A program made the position numbers and the translations under genes. This document shows positions 25,726 to 35,154 of a DNA stretch of 64,000 nt, in pieces. The stretch lies in NCBI RefSeq assembly GCF_033096465.1, contig NZ_AP028156.1, forward strand, positions 298,501-362,500, in the 5' to 3' direction. This DNA comes from Blautia luti. GTDB taxonomy: Bacteria; Bacillota; Clostridia; Lachnospirales; Lachnospiraceae. Below the pieces are notes generated by a model that saw only the letters and a program-made list of their open reading frames with translations, ran no database searches and was not told the DNA's origin. The stretch's first letter is position 1. Each line of letters opens with the position of its first letter.

Positions 25726-27216
25726 ATGTTATACGAAGATATTAAGAAACTTGTGCAGTACGGAATAGAAACAGGTATTACACCTGCCTGTGAGAAAAAT
25801 TATACTACAAATCTTCTTCTGGATGTTTTTTCAGAAGATGAATATGTAGAACCGGAACAGGAATACAGCAATATTGATCTGGAAGAGGTATTAAACGGAC
25901 TTCTGGATGAAGCAGTAAAAAGAGGTCTGATCCAGGACAGTGTTGTATACCGTGATCTTTTTGACACAAAGCTGATGAACTGTCTGATGCCCCGTCCGGC
26001 TCAGGTCCAGAAGGAATTCTGGGACAAATATGAGAAAGATCCTGAAGAGGCTACAGATTATTTCTATAAACTCAGCCAGGACAGCAATTATATCCGCCGC
26101 TATCGTGTAAAAAAAGACCAGAAATGGACAGTAAACAGTGAGTACGGCGAGATTGATATCACCATCAACCTGTCAAAACCGGAAAAGGATCCGAAAGCCA
26201 TCGCAGCAGCGAAGCTTGTGAAGTCCAGCAGTTATCCGAAATGTCTTCTCTGTCCGGAGAATGAGGGATATGCAGGAAGAGTCAATCATCCGGCAAGAGA
26301 GAACCATCGTATCATCCCTATTACAGTAAACGACAGTCCATGGGGCTTCCAGTATTCTCCGTATGTATATTATAATGAGCACTGCATCGTATTTAACAGC
26401 AGACATGTACCTATGAAGATTGAGAGAAATACGTTTATCAAACTGTTTGGTTTCGTGAAACTGTTCCCACATTATTTCCTGGGTTCCAATGCAGATCTTC
26501 CTATCGTAGGCGGATCTATCTTAAGCCACGATCATTTCCAGGGCGGTCATTACACTTTCGCAATGGCCAAGGCACCTATTGAGAAGAGAGTGACAATTCC
26601 GGGATATGAGGATGTGGAAGCAGGTATTGTCAAATGGCCGCTTTCTGTATTGAGGATCCGCCATAAAGATGAGAAACGCCTGATCGATCTGGCTACCCAT
26701 GTGCTGGAGGTGTGGAGAGGTTACACAGATGAAGCTGCATTTATCTTTGCAGAGACAGAAGGAGAACCTCACAACACCATCACTCCGATCGCACGTAAGG
26801 TGGGAGACACCTTTGAACTGGATCTGACTCTGAGAAACAATATTACCACAGAGGAGCATCCGCTGGGTGTATATCATCCTCATGCACAGTATCATCATAT
26901 TAAGAAAGAGAACATTGGTCTGATCGAGGTTATGGGACTTGCCGTACTTCCGGCCAGACTGAAAGAAGAACTGGAACTTCTGGGTGAATATATCCTGGAA
27001 GGAAAAGATATTTCTTCTAATGAGAAGATCAAGAAACATGCTGCATGGGTAGCAGAGGTTCTGCCGAAATATAAGAATCTGGATAAAGACAATATCCAGG
27101 ATGTGCTCCGCCAGGAAGTTGGACATGTATTTGTCCATGTTCTGGAGGATGCCGGTGTATATAAATGCACTCCGGAAGGCAGAGAGGCATTTATGAGATT
27201 CATTGACAATCTGTAA
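25726..27216 (+). CDS. galT: UDP-glucose-hexose-1-phosphate uridylyltransferase, class II
   Basis: 496 residues, the length of the Firmicute GalT class (about 490), not the ~350-residue E. coli type. The enzyme swaps UMP between UDP-glucose and galactose-1-phosphate in the Leloir pathway. Motifs ENEGYAGRVNHPAREN, GGSILSHDHFQGG (catalytic HxH-like region) and LGVYHPHAQYHHIKKENIG are typical. The start ATG follows CGGAGGGG. galK and galE are not in the window, and the gene appears to be a single unit with its own promoter and possible operator. Confidence 0.95.
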   Translation: MLYEDIKKLVQYGIETGITPACEKNYTTNLLLDVFSEDEYVEPEQEYSNIDLEEVLNGLLDEAVKRGLIQDSVVYRDLFDTKLMNCLMPRPAQVQKEFWDKYEKDPEEATDYFYKLSQDSNYIRRYRVKKDQKWTVNSEYGEIDITINLSKPEKDPKAIAAAKLVKSSSYPKCLLCPENEGYAGRVNHPARENHRIIPITVNDSPWGFQYSPYVYYNEHCIVFNSRHVPMKIERNTFIKLFGFVKLFPHYFLGSNADLPIVGGSILSHDHFQGGHYTFAMAKAPIEKRVTIPGYEDVEAGIVKWPLSVLRIRHKDEKRLIDLATHVLEVWRGYTDEAAFIFAETEGEPHNTITPIARKVGDTFELDLTLRNNITTEEHPLGVYHPHAQYHHIKKENIGLIEVMGLAVLPARLKEELELLGEYILEGKDISSNEKIKKHAAWVAEVLPKYKNLDKDNIQDVLRQEVGHVFVHVLEDAGVYKCTPEGREAFMRFIDNL

Positions 27217-27279
27217 TCTGTATGAGAGGGGACGTTCCGCGGGATATGCGGGACGTTTCTGCAAAATGGAGGTAGATTT

Positions 27280-29670
27280 ATGTTTAAACGAAAGCGAAGA
27301 GAAAGGAAAAGACTGTTATGCCTGCTTCTGGCAACAGGGATGATCGCATCTGAGACGCCTGTGTGGGCTTCGGAGTTTGATGCTCCATATGAGTCCGTGG
27401 ATTCATTTGACATGTTCAGTTCCGGAGAGGACGACACAGAGATTTTTGAAACCGGAGAACCGGAACCTGTCCCTACAGTGACTCCCACCCCGGAACCGAC
27501 AGTGACACAGATCCCGGATCTGACAGTGACCCCGGAGCCGGATGAGGAAGTGACAGCAGCATCTGCAACGGTGACTCCGGCACCATCCGTATCTGCGGCA
27601 GCAGTGACTCCCACCCCGGAACCAACGATAGATCCTGAAAAGGAAATAGAGATCCGGTTTATAGACGGAGAGGGCAAAGAATGTGAAGATGTAGACAGAA
27701 TGGTTGTGAAATGGGAGACAACGATCACTCTGCCGAATGTTCCTGATCCGGAAGCGCCTAACCAGTGGAAACTGGAACAGAATGAGAAACTCAACGACAG
27801 CATCTGTCTGGAAGGCGGCTCGAAATTGACTCTGGAGAAAAAAGAAAACTGGGATGATTTCATGGAGAAGGATGTCCTGAAATTATATATGCCGAAGAAA
27901 TGTAACGTTACTTTCTGGAATAACTCCGGAACAGGAACTTTTAAGACTGTAAAGGCATATGAGACAAAGGAAATCACCTTGCCTGATATCGTCAATTCTG
28001 CTTACATTAATTACGGCTGGACAAACACAGCAGGAAGCGGTACTGTCAAATACGCGCTGAATTCCATTTATAAAGTAACGGAAGACGTGAATCTCTATAT
28101 CGTGCGCCGGCTGTCCATGCAGATCACCTATCTGTCACAGAACGGAAAGAGCAACAATACCTTTGCGAAGCTGAACCGGACTATAGGAAAGAACCTGAAA
28201 CTGACTCTGGCAGAAGTACCTGCCAAAAGCGGATACCAGGCTCTGGGCTGGGCACTGACCCCCAATGCCACGAAAGCCAAATATACAGCAGGCCAGCAGG
28301 TAACTGTGACCGATGATTACACTCTTTATGCAGTGTATAAGAAGATGCCCTATAAAGTAACCTTTAATAACAATGCAGGAACCAGTACAAGCAGCAGCTA
28401 TACATCCCTGACTGTCTATGCAGATCAGAACCAGAAGATCACCCTGCCTGCAGTACCGAAGGCCAAAGGCTACACGAATCTTGGATGGACAACTGCCAAA
28501 GGAAAGAAGAAACCGCTGTATAAAGCAGGATCACAGGTAAAAATTACAAAAACAACCAGGTTCTACGCAGTCCGCAGAAAGAGTAAATACTATACGGTCA
28601 CATACTATATGGGAGATGGAAAAACCAATTCCACATATAAAAAGCTGACAACCAAAGTAGAAGAAGGAACGAAAGTGACCTTCGCCAAAGTACCGGCCAG
28701 AAGCGGTTATATAAACCTGGGATGGTCCAGCAAAAAGAATTCCACGAAGGCAACCGCCAAAGCGTCCTATACGGTAACCAGAAACATCACTCTTTATGCA
28801 GTGCAGAAAAAAGCGGTGACCCTGACTCTGTGTAAGAATAACGGCGCAGTATACAGTACCACCAGAATGGCACAGGGAAGCACATATAAACTGTCCGGTG
28901 TCAAGGATGCCAACGGTTACACATTCATGGGCTGGTCTGAACAAGCAGGCCAGAAGGTGAACCCGGACTATGAAGCAGAGGAAACCATTACGGTCAAAAA
29001 AAATACTACACTATATGCAGTAGTATTCAACAGATCTTCGGAAGATAATCTGTCCGCAGATGTTCTTCCACAGGTAAACTCCTATAAATATAAAAATGTG
29101 GTGTTTATTGGAGACTCCCGTACAGAATATATGAAAAATGCTTTGGCACGTGCGGGTGCAAACACAAATTATGTGAAATTTATCTGTAAGGCAGGGGAAG
29201 GATATAGCTGGCTGACAGGTACTGCAGTACCTCAGCTCCAGGAACTGGTAAAAAATGATACCAACAGCATTCTTTCTAAGAAAACAGCAGTGATCTTCAA
29301 TTTCGGTGTAAACGATTATAATGAGTATGCGAAATATGCAGCCTATTATAAGCTGATCGCCTCCTCTCTGGAGAAGAAAGGATGTGAACTGTACTTCATG
29401 TCTGTAAACCCGATCAACCGCCTGATGCTTTCCAATACAGGAAGGGCAGACAGAAGCGAAGCGAAGATACGGTCATTTAACACCTATATGCAGAAGAATC
29501 TGCTTTCATCATACACTTACATTGATATGTACAGCTACCTGAAGGCAACAGGATACAGTTTCGCCAGTGATAAATACGGAGCCGGAAGCATAGATGACGG
29601 ACTTCATTACACAGCCAGAACCTATAAGAGAATCTTTACCCAGTGCCTGCGGTCCCTGAAGAACAGCTGA
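27280..29670 (+). CDS. Secreted protein with InlB-type repeats and C-terminal SGNH hydrolase
   Basis: 796 residues. A very basic N-terminus and hydrophobic core (RLLCLLLATGMIASETPVWA) form the signal peptide. Two FxxGE motifs (F46, F56) and a Pro/Thr/Glu-rich linker (about 60-125) follow. Residues ~205-585 hold about five repeats of the Listeria-Bacteroides/InlB B type, each with a LGW/MGW turn and TLYAV-like end. The C-terminal ~190 residues are an SGNH hydrolase: GDSR (about residue 611), FGVNDY as block III, and DDGLHY (about 772-777) with the Asp-His pair. It probably deacylates a glycan or cell-wall polymer outside the cell. No LPXTG anchor is seen. Confidence 0.85.
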   Translation: MFKRKRRERKRLLCLLLATGMIASETPVWASEFDAPYESVDSFDMFSSGEDDTEIFETGEPEPVPTVTPTPEPTVTQIPDLTVTPEPDEEVTAASATVTPAPSVSAAAVTPTPEPTIDPEKEIEIRFIDGEGKECEDVDRMVVKWETTITLPNVPDPEAPNQWKLEQNEKLNDSICLEGGSKLTLEKKENWDDFMEKDVLKLYMPKKCNVTFWNNSGTGTFKTVKAYETKEITLPDIVNSAYINYGWTNTAGSGTVKYALNSIYKVTEDVNLYIVRRLSMQITYLSQNGKSNNTFAKLNRTIGKNLKLTLAEVPAKSGYQALGWALTPNATKAKYTAGQQVTVTDDYTLYAVYKKMPYKVTFNNNAGTSTSSSYTSLTVYADQNQKITLPAVPKAKGYTNLGWTTAKGKKKPLYKAGSQVKITKTTRFYAVRRKSKYYTVTYYMGDGKTNSTYKKLTTKVEEGTKVTFAKVPARSGYINLGWSSKKNSTKATAKASYTVTRNITLYAVQKKAVTLTLCKNNGAVYSTTRMAQGSTYKLSGVKDANGYTFMGWSEQAGQKVNPDYEAEETITVKKNTTLYAVVFNRSSEDNLSADVLPQVNSYKYKNVVFIGDSRTEYMKNALARAGANTNYVKFICKAGEGYSWLTGTAVPQLQELVKNDTNSILSKKTAVIFNFGVNDYNEYAKYAAYYKLIASSLEKKGCELYFMSVNPINRLMLSNTGRADRSEAKIRSFNTYMQKNLLSSYTYIDMYSYLKATGYSFASDKYGAGSIDDGLHYTARTYKRIFTQCLRSLKNS

Positions 29671-29717
29671 TGTAATAAAACTGATATAAAAAACAATTGC
29701 AAATCCCAGATTACTCC

Positions 29718-29746
29718 TTGCGTGAAGACGGGGAATAGTCTATACT
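29718..29746 (+). promoter_or_regulatory. Probable asnS promoter
   Basis: TTGCGT (29718-29723) and TATACT (29741-29746) with a 17-bp spacer. The expected transcript start (about 29753) lies inside the hairpin that follows, an odd arrangement discussed in the findings. Confidence 0.55.
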
Positions 29747-29750
29747 AAAG

Positions 29751-29791
29751 GACGAGACGTCTGTTAAGGTTAACAGCGTTTCGTCTTTTTT
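29751..29791 (+). terminator. Intrinsic terminator or attenuator ahead of asnS
   Basis: GACGAGAC pairs with GTTTCGTC (one G-U) and CTGTTAA with TTAACAG, around a GG loop, followed by six T (29786-29791). It either ends the SGNH gene transcript or, because the only visible asnS promoter lies upstream of it, acts as an attenuator. No T-box sequence is present. Confidence 0.75.
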
Positions 29792-29833
29792 ACCAAAAGT
29801 GTGAGAATGATGAGAGAAAGAGGAAACATAGAT

Positions 29834-31225
29834 ATGAAACTGACAACAGTAAAAGAAATTTACAAAGAGAGAGAAAAATATCTGGATCAGGAGGTTACTG
29901 TAGGCGGATGGGTAAGAAGTGTTCGTGATTCCAAGACCTTCGGATTTATCGTACTTCATGATGGTACTTTTTTTGAAACACTGCAGGTAGTTTACCATGA
30001 TACAATGAAGAACTTCGCAGATATCAGCAAGCTGAATGTAGGTGCAGCTATCATCGTAAAAGGAACTCTGGTAGCAACTCCTCAGGCAAAGCAGCCATTC
30101 GAGATCCAGGCTACAGAGGTTACAGTAGAGGGTGCCTCCGCTCCGGATTACCCGTTACAGAAGAAGCGCCACAGCCTTGAATACTTAAGAACTATCACAC
30201 ATCTCCGTCCGAGAACAAACACATTTCAGGCAGTATTCCGTGTTCGTTCCATCTGTGCTTATGCAATCCACCGTTTCTTCCAGGAACAGGGATTTGTATA
30301 TGTACACACACCACTGATCACAGGAAGTGACTGTGAGGGTGCCGGTGAGATGTTCCAGGTTACCACACTGGACATGAACAATGTTCCTGTAGATGATAAA
30401 GGCGCTGTGGACTATTCCCAGGACTTCTTCGGAAAAGAAACCAACCTGACAGTAAGCGGCCAGTTAAACTGTGAGACTTTCGCACAGGCATTCCGCAATG
30501 TTTATACATTCGGACCAACATTCCGTGCAGAGAACTCCAACACTACACGTCATGCAGCAGAATTCTGGATGATCGAGCCTGAATGTGCATTCGCAGACCT
30601 GAATGACAACATGGATCTGGCAGAGGCTATGCTGAAATATGTGATCCGTTATGTACTGGAGAACGCTCCGGAGGAGATGAACTTTTTCAATTCCTTCATT
30701 GACAAAGGACTTCTGGACAGACTGAACCATGTGATCAACTCCGAGTTCGGTCATGTAACTTATACAGAAGCAGTAGAACTTCTGGAGAAGAACAACGATA
30801 AATTTGATTACAAGGTATTCTGGGGATGTGATCTGCAGACAGAGCATGAGCGTTATCTTACAGAAGAGATCTTTAAGAAACCGGTATTTGTAACAGATTA
30901 TCCGAAGGAGATCAAGGCCTTCTATATGAAGATGAACGAGGACAATAAGACAGTTGCAGCTATGGACTGCCTGGTACCTGGAATCGGAGAGATCATCGGC
31001 GGAAGCCAGAGAGAGGACGATATCGAGAAACTTGAGAAACGTATGGATGAGCTGGGACTGAAGAAAGAGGATTATGATTTCTATCTGGATCTTCGTAAAT
31101 ATGGTTCCACACGCCATTCAGGATTTGGACTGGGATTTGAACGCTGCGTAATGTACCTGACCGGCATGGGAAATATCCGCGACGTAATCCCGTTCCCAAG
31201 AACTGTAAAGAACTGTGATTTATAA
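29834..31225 (+). CDS. asnS: Asparaginyl-tRNA synthetase
   Basis: 463 residues, close to the E. coli enzyme (466). It is a class IIb synthetase charging tRNA-Asn. The N-terminal OB-fold anticodon domain ([22 protein letters not shown]), class II motif 2 ([21 protein letters not shown]) and motif 3 ([22 protein letters not shown]) are intact. I chose ATG 29834, which has AGAGG ten bases upstream, over ATG 29801, which would add an atypical 11-residue extension. It may be regulated by the terminator hairpin directly upstream. The nuclease genes follow 49 nt later. Confidence 0.96.
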   Translation: MKLTTVKEIYKEREKYLDQEVTVGGWVRSVRDSKTFGFIVLHDGTFFETLQVVYHDTMKNFADISKLNVGAAIIVKGTLVATPQAKQPFEIQATEVTVEGASAPDYPLQKKRHSLEYLRTITHLRPRTNTFQAVFRVRSICAYAIHRFFQEQGFVYVHTPLITGSDCEGAGEMFQVTTLDMNNVPVDDKGAVDYSQDFFGKETNLTVSGQLNCETFAQAFRNVYTFGPTFRAENSNTTRHAAEFWMIEPECAFADLNDNMDLAEAMLKYVIRYVLENAPEEMNFFNSFIDKGLLDRLNHVINSEFGHVTYTEAVELLEKNNDKFDYKVFWGCDLQTEHERYLTEEIFKKPVFVTDYPKEIKAFYMKMNEDNKTVAAMDCLVPGIGEIIGGSQREDDIEKLEKRMDELGLKKEDYDFYLDLRKYGSTRHSGFGLGFERCVMYLTGMGNIRDVIPFPRTVKNCDL

Positions 31226-31274
31226 TCAGGGAGAGCTGATAGGTTCTGCGCCTGAATAAGAAAGAGAGATTGGC

Positions 31275-32327
31275 ATGAGATTTATTCATCTTGCAGATGT
31301 GCATCTGGGAGCTGTGCCTGACAGAGGCTGCCCCTGGAGTGAACGGCGGGAGGAAGAAATCTGGGAAACTTTCCGCCGGGTTATTGCGGGCATCCGCGAG
31401 AATCCGGTGGATTTGTTATTTATAGCAGGAGATTTATTCCATCGTCAGCCGCTTTTACGAGAGTTAAAGGAAGTGAATTACCTGTTTTCCACCATCCCGG
31501 ATACCAGGGTTTATCTGATGGCAGGGAATCATGATTATATTAAACCGGATTCCTTTTACAGGGATTTTAAATGGGCAGAGAATGTAGTATTTTTCAGAAA
31601 TGAACACCTTACCTGTATCAAGGATGAGAAGCTGGATGTTTATGTATACGGGTTGAGCTATGAACACCAGGAAATCGAAGAACCCCTGTATGACGCTGCC
31701 AGGCCGGGAGAGGGAGAAGGACTGCATATCCTTCTGGCACACGGAGGAGATGCCTCACATATTCCCATGAATGTAAAGGGCCTGTCAGCAGCAGGATTTG
31801 ACTACATTGCCATGGGCCATATCCATAAACCGGAGATCCTTCTGAGGGATAAAGCAGCCTATGCAGGAGCTCTGGAGCCTATTGACAGGAATGACCTGGG
31901 AGAACATGGATACATCGAAGGGCATCTGGAAAACGGGCGCCTGAAAACGAACTTTGTACCTTTTGCCTGCCGTTCCTATGAGCAGATCATTCTGATGCTC
32001 AGGGAAGGTTCCACCCAGGCATCCCTGGAGGATATGTTGCGGGCAGATCTGGCAAGCAGAGGAAGGATGAACATTTACCGGATCATTATCAAGGGAAACC
32101 GTGCTCCGGAGCTTCTGCTTCTGCCTGAGAAACTGAAATCCTTCGGCTATGTAACAGAAGTTCTGGATGAATCCAGGCCGGCCTACGATCTGGAGGAGAT
32201 TCAGAAGAAATACAAAGGAACCCTGATCGGTGATTATATCAGTTATTTTCTCGAAAAGGACAGGAATCTGGTAGAAGAAAAGGCATTATATTACGGGCTT
32301 CAGGCATTGCTGGAGACAAGCAGGTGA
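31275..32327 (+). CDS. SbcD/YhaO-like metallophosphoesterase DNA exonuclease
   Basis: 350 residues. Calcineurin-like phosphodiesterase motifs are clear: HLADVHLG (residues 5-12), FIAGDLFHRQP, MAGNHDY and the later LAHGG and MGHIHKPE. This matches the SbcD/Mre11/YhaO group, Mn-dependent nucleases that work with an SMC-like ATPase in repair of DNA ends. The next gene, 10 nt on, encodes such an ATPase, so the two form a complex. The C-terminal capping domain is present. The length (350) is nearer to YhaO-type than to E. coli SbcD (400). Confidence 0.9.
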   Translation: MRFIHLADVHLGAVPDRGCPWSERREEEIWETFRRVIAGIRENPVDLLFIAGDLFHRQPLLRELKEVNYLFSTIPDTRVYLMAGNHDYIKPDSFYRDFKWAENVVFFRNEHLTCIKDEKLDVYVYGLSYEHQEIEEPLYDAARPGEGEGLHILLAHGGDASHIPMNVKGLSAAGFDYIAMGHIHKPEILLRDKAAYAGALEPIDRNDLGEHGYIEGHLENGRLKTNFVPFACRSYEQIILMLREGSTQASLEDMLRADLASRGRMNIYRIIIKGNRAPELLLLPEKLKSFGYVTEVLDESRPAYDLEEIQKKYKGTLIGDYISYFLEKDRNLVEEKALYYGLQALLETSR

Positions 32328-32337
32328 CAGATAGAAT

Positions 32338-33885
32338 ATGATAATCAGACGTTTAAATATCAGAAATTTCGGAAAGATCCACGATCGGACTTTAGAGTTT
32401 TCGCCGGGGATCAATGTACTCTACGGTGAGAATGAAAGCGGAAAGACCACAGTACATACTTTCATAAAGAGCATGCTTTTCAGTCTTTCCAGAATGCGGG
32501 GAAAAGCAGCCAGAAATGATGTATACAGCACCTATGAACCATGGGAGAATCCGGGAATGTACGGCGGGATCATGTGGTTTCAGAGCCAGGGACACAATTA
32601 CCGGCTTACAAGGAATTTCCAGAAGGAGCATCTGATGGGGGAACTGCTGAATGAAGACAGCAAGGAGCTGACAGATGTGGAGAAGGGAAGCCTGGAAGGA
32701 ATACTGGGAAATGTAAGTGAGGCTATATATGATAATACAGTATCCGTGGCGCAGCTGAAAAGCGTTACAGGACAGGATCTGGTCCGTGAACTGCAGAATT
32801 ATATGGCAAGTTATCAGGGAACAGGGGACAGTTCCATTGACCTGGGAAGGACAGCACAGATGCTGAAAATGTCCAGAAAGGGCTATCTGGTCCAGGAGGA
32901 CAGAAGACAGAAAGAGATTGATGCCCAACAGCAGAAACTCATGGTGAATATTGATTATATCCAGGGTGAGATCCGGGATATCAGGGAAAAGCTTTCCAAG
33001 ATAGATGAGCAGGAGGGATCCCTTCATATGCGCCCCGGTGATGAATCTGGTGCAGCACTTCTGGATCAGAGAGTAGCCAGGACCCGTGCCAAGAGAAATG
33101 GTTATGCTGCGGGGATGGTTGTGGCAGCTATAGCGGGGATCGTAGCATTGATCCTGGCAGCAGCGCTGGCAGACAGCATCAGGGTCAGCCTGGGAGTGGT
33201 GGCTGTTGCTGCGGCTGCGGTAGTTTTCTGTGGAATGCAGCAGCTGAAATATGCCAGGGAGCTGCAGAAGAGGATGAGGATGAAAGGCAGATGGCTGTCC
33301 AGACAGGAGAAGCTGAAATGGAACAGAGAGAGTCTTCAGCAGGATTATGATGAAAAAGAAACTGCATTGAAGAATCTGCAGGAAGAATACCGGGAATATG
33401 AAGATGAATCTTATTTTCCTTCCCAGAATGAGATTGAGATCCAGGCGCTGAATCTGGCCATGACTACCATAGATAGATTATCCCGTGACATCCATACGCA
33501 GGTAGGAGGAAGGCTCAGACAGAGGACATCCCAGATCCTCAGTGAGATCACAGGAGGAAAATACCAGGAAGTGCTCATGGATGCAGACCTTCATATGACT
33601 GTGAATACAGGAGATCGGACAGTAGGACTGGAACGACTCAGCCGGGGAACTATGGAGCAGATTTATTTCGCTCTGCGTATGGCTGCCGGGGAACTTCTGT
33701 GCAGGGAGGAGAGTTTCCCTGTGATCCTGGATGATGTATTCGGGATGTATGATGAAGAGAGACTTACAGCAGTACTTCGATGGTTATATAAAGAAGAGAA
33801 GCAGATCATTATCAGCACCTGCCATAAAAGAGAGATGGAGATCCTGGATAAAGAAGGGATTCCCTATCAGAAGATCTTATTGTAG
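32338..33885 (+). CDS. Short SbcC/YhaN-like ATPase with two central membrane helices
   Basis: 515 residues. The Walker A motif YGENESGKTTVHTF is at about residue 29-42, the ABC signature LSRGTMEQIYFALRMAAGE and Walker B PVILDDVFGMYDEER are near the C-terminus. Between them are two coiled-coil arms around a pair of hydrophobic helices (about 257-300). This is the plan of B. subtilis YhaN, but shorter; YhaN and SbcC are about twice as long, so the coils here are brief. It partners the upstream nuclease. The membrane helices suggest the complex works at the membrane, which is inferred from hydrophobicity alone. Confidence 0.85.
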   Translation: MIIRRLNIRNFGKIHDRTLEFSPGINVLYGENESGKTTVHTFIKSMLFSLSRMRGKAARNDVYSTYEPWENPGMYGGIMWFQSQGHNYRLTRNFQKEHLMGELLNEDSKELTDVEKGSLEGILGNVSEAIYDNTVSVAQLKSVTGQDLVRELQNYMASYQGTGDSSIDLGRTAQMLKMSRKGYLVQEDRRQKEIDAQQQKLMVNIDYIQGEIRDIREKLSKIDEQEGSLHMRPGDESGAALLDQRVARTRAKRNGYAAGMVVAAIAGIVALILAAALADSIRVSLGVVAVAAAAVVFCGMQQLKYARELQKRMRMKGRWLSRQEKLKWNRESLQQDYDEKETALKNLQEEYREYEDESYFPSQNEIEIQALNLAMTTIDRLSRDIHTQVGGRLRQRTSQILSEITGGKYQEVLMDADLHMTVNTGDRTVGLERLSRGTMEQIYFALRMAAGELLCREESFPVILDDVFGMYDEERLTAVLRWLYKEEKQIIISTCHKREMEILDKEGIPYQKILL

Positions 33886-33902
33886 ATGTTGTAGGACATA
33901 AT

Positions 33903-33934
33903 AAAAATCCCCCGCCGATGGCGGAGGATTTTTA
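33903..33934. terminator. Bidirectional terminator between the ATPase and prs genes
   Basis: AAAAATCC-CCCGCC and GGCGGAGGATTTTT form a hairpin flanked by A-tract and T-tract, so it can stop transcripts from both sides, as fits the convergent genes. Confidence 0.85.
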
Positions 33935-33963
33935 TTTCTTATCAGTCAGGAAATCTGTCCGGA

Positions 33964-35151
33964 CTATTTCTCATCATACTGAGCCATATAGTTGTTTACG
34001 CAGCGTTTGATCCTGTCTACCGGGTTCAGCAGGTGGCTGACAGACAGGTCATGGTTCAGTGTATCAATGATCAGGGCTATATATTTACTCATATCACAGG
34101 AAATGTAGTATTCTTTTGCAAGAAGCTCAGGGGACTGATAGATCAGGTTGGTGGTAAGCAGCTTATCGAATACGCCTGCTTTATGAGCTTCATCAAATTT
34201 CTCCAGACCGTCTGTGAAGAGGCCGAAGGTGGAGCAGATATAAATACGTCCTGCACCTCTCTCTTTCAGAAGAGAAGCAATCTTCAGAACAGTATCTCCG
34301 GAGGAGATCATGTCATCGATGAGGATCATATCTTTACCCTTAAGGTTCGGGCCGAGGAATTCATAGGCTGCGATTGGGTGGCGGCCGTTGATCCTCTTGG
34401 AATAATCCAGACGTTTATAGTACATACCCATATCTACACCAAGGATGTTGGCCAGGTAAATGGCACGGTTCATGCTTCCTTCATCCGGGCTGATGATCAT
34501 GAAATGGTCATTATCAATATGAAGACCTTTTTCATGTTTCAGAAGAGCCTTGATAAACTGATAGGACGGCTGAACAGTCTCGAATCCATGGAGAGGAGTT
34601 GCGTTCTGTACACGGGAGTCATGAGCGTCGAAAGTGATAATGTTCTCCACCCCCATGCTTACCAGTTCCTGAAGTGCAGTTGCACAGTCCAGGGATTCCC
34701 TTCCGCTGCGGATGTTCTGGCGGCTCTCATACAGATAAGGCATGATAACGTTTACTCTGCGGGCCTTGCCTCCGATGGCGCCGATGACACGTTTCAGATC
34801 CTGAAAATGGTCATCCGGGGACATAAGGTTGGTGTACTGTCCGATATTATAAGTAAGGCTGTAGTTGCATACATCTACCATAAGATAAATATCATCACCG
34901 CGGACAGATTCCATGATCGTACACTTCGCTTCACCGGAACCGAAACGTGCTGTCTGTACAGGGATTCTGTAGGAGTCTCTCTGATAGCCCTCGAATGCAA
35001 AAGAATCAAGCTCTTCATGAGCGCGCTCCTTACGCCATTCTACCAGCCATTCATCGACCTTCTCTCCCAGATCTTTACAACTGATCAGTGGAATCAGACC
35101 AAGTCTGCCCACCGGAAGTGTAGTTAAATCTTTAGTAGTTGCCTGTGCCAT
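33964..35151 (-). CDS. prs: Ribose-phosphate pyrophosphokinase (long clostridial form)
   Basis: 395 residues. It makes PRPP from ribose-5-phosphate and ATP for nucleotide, His and Trp synthesis. The PRPP-binding motif DMILIDDMISSGDT is intact, as are FDAHDSRVQNA and ISPDEGSMNRA, in which the usual DxG/AG residues are altered to EGS, as seen in this longer group. It is about 80 residues longer than the classical enzyme (about 315), mostly at the N-terminus. AGGAGGAAAA precedes the ATG. It is the last gene of an operon with the DnaC/DnaD-like genes (3-nt gap), linking nucleotide supply to replication. Confidence 0.92.
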   Translation of the reverse strand: MAQATTKDLTTLPVGRLGLIPLISCKDLGEKVDEWLVEWRKERAHEELDSFAFEGYQRDSYRIPVQTARFGSGEAKCTIMESVRGDDIYLMVDVCNYSLTYNIGQYTNLMSPDDHFQDLKRVIGAIGGKARRVNVIMPYLYESRQNIRSGRESLDCATALQELVSMGVENIITFDAHDSRVQNATPLHGFETVQPSYQFIKALLKHEKGLHIDNDHFMIISPDEGSMNRAIYLANILGVDMGMYYKRLDYSKRINGRHPIAAYEFLGPNLKGKDMILIDDMISSGDTVLKIASLLKERGAGRIYICSTFGLFTDGLEKFDEAHKAGVFDKLLTTNLIYQSPELLAKEYYISCDMSKYIALIIDTLNHDLSVSHLLNPVDRIKRCVNNYMAQYDEK

Positions 35152-35154
35152 GAT

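Noticed and set aside
29671..29833. T-box riboswitch upstream of asnS
   Set aside because: No AGGGTGGNACCGCG-type T-box sequence or specifier stem; the leader is too short.
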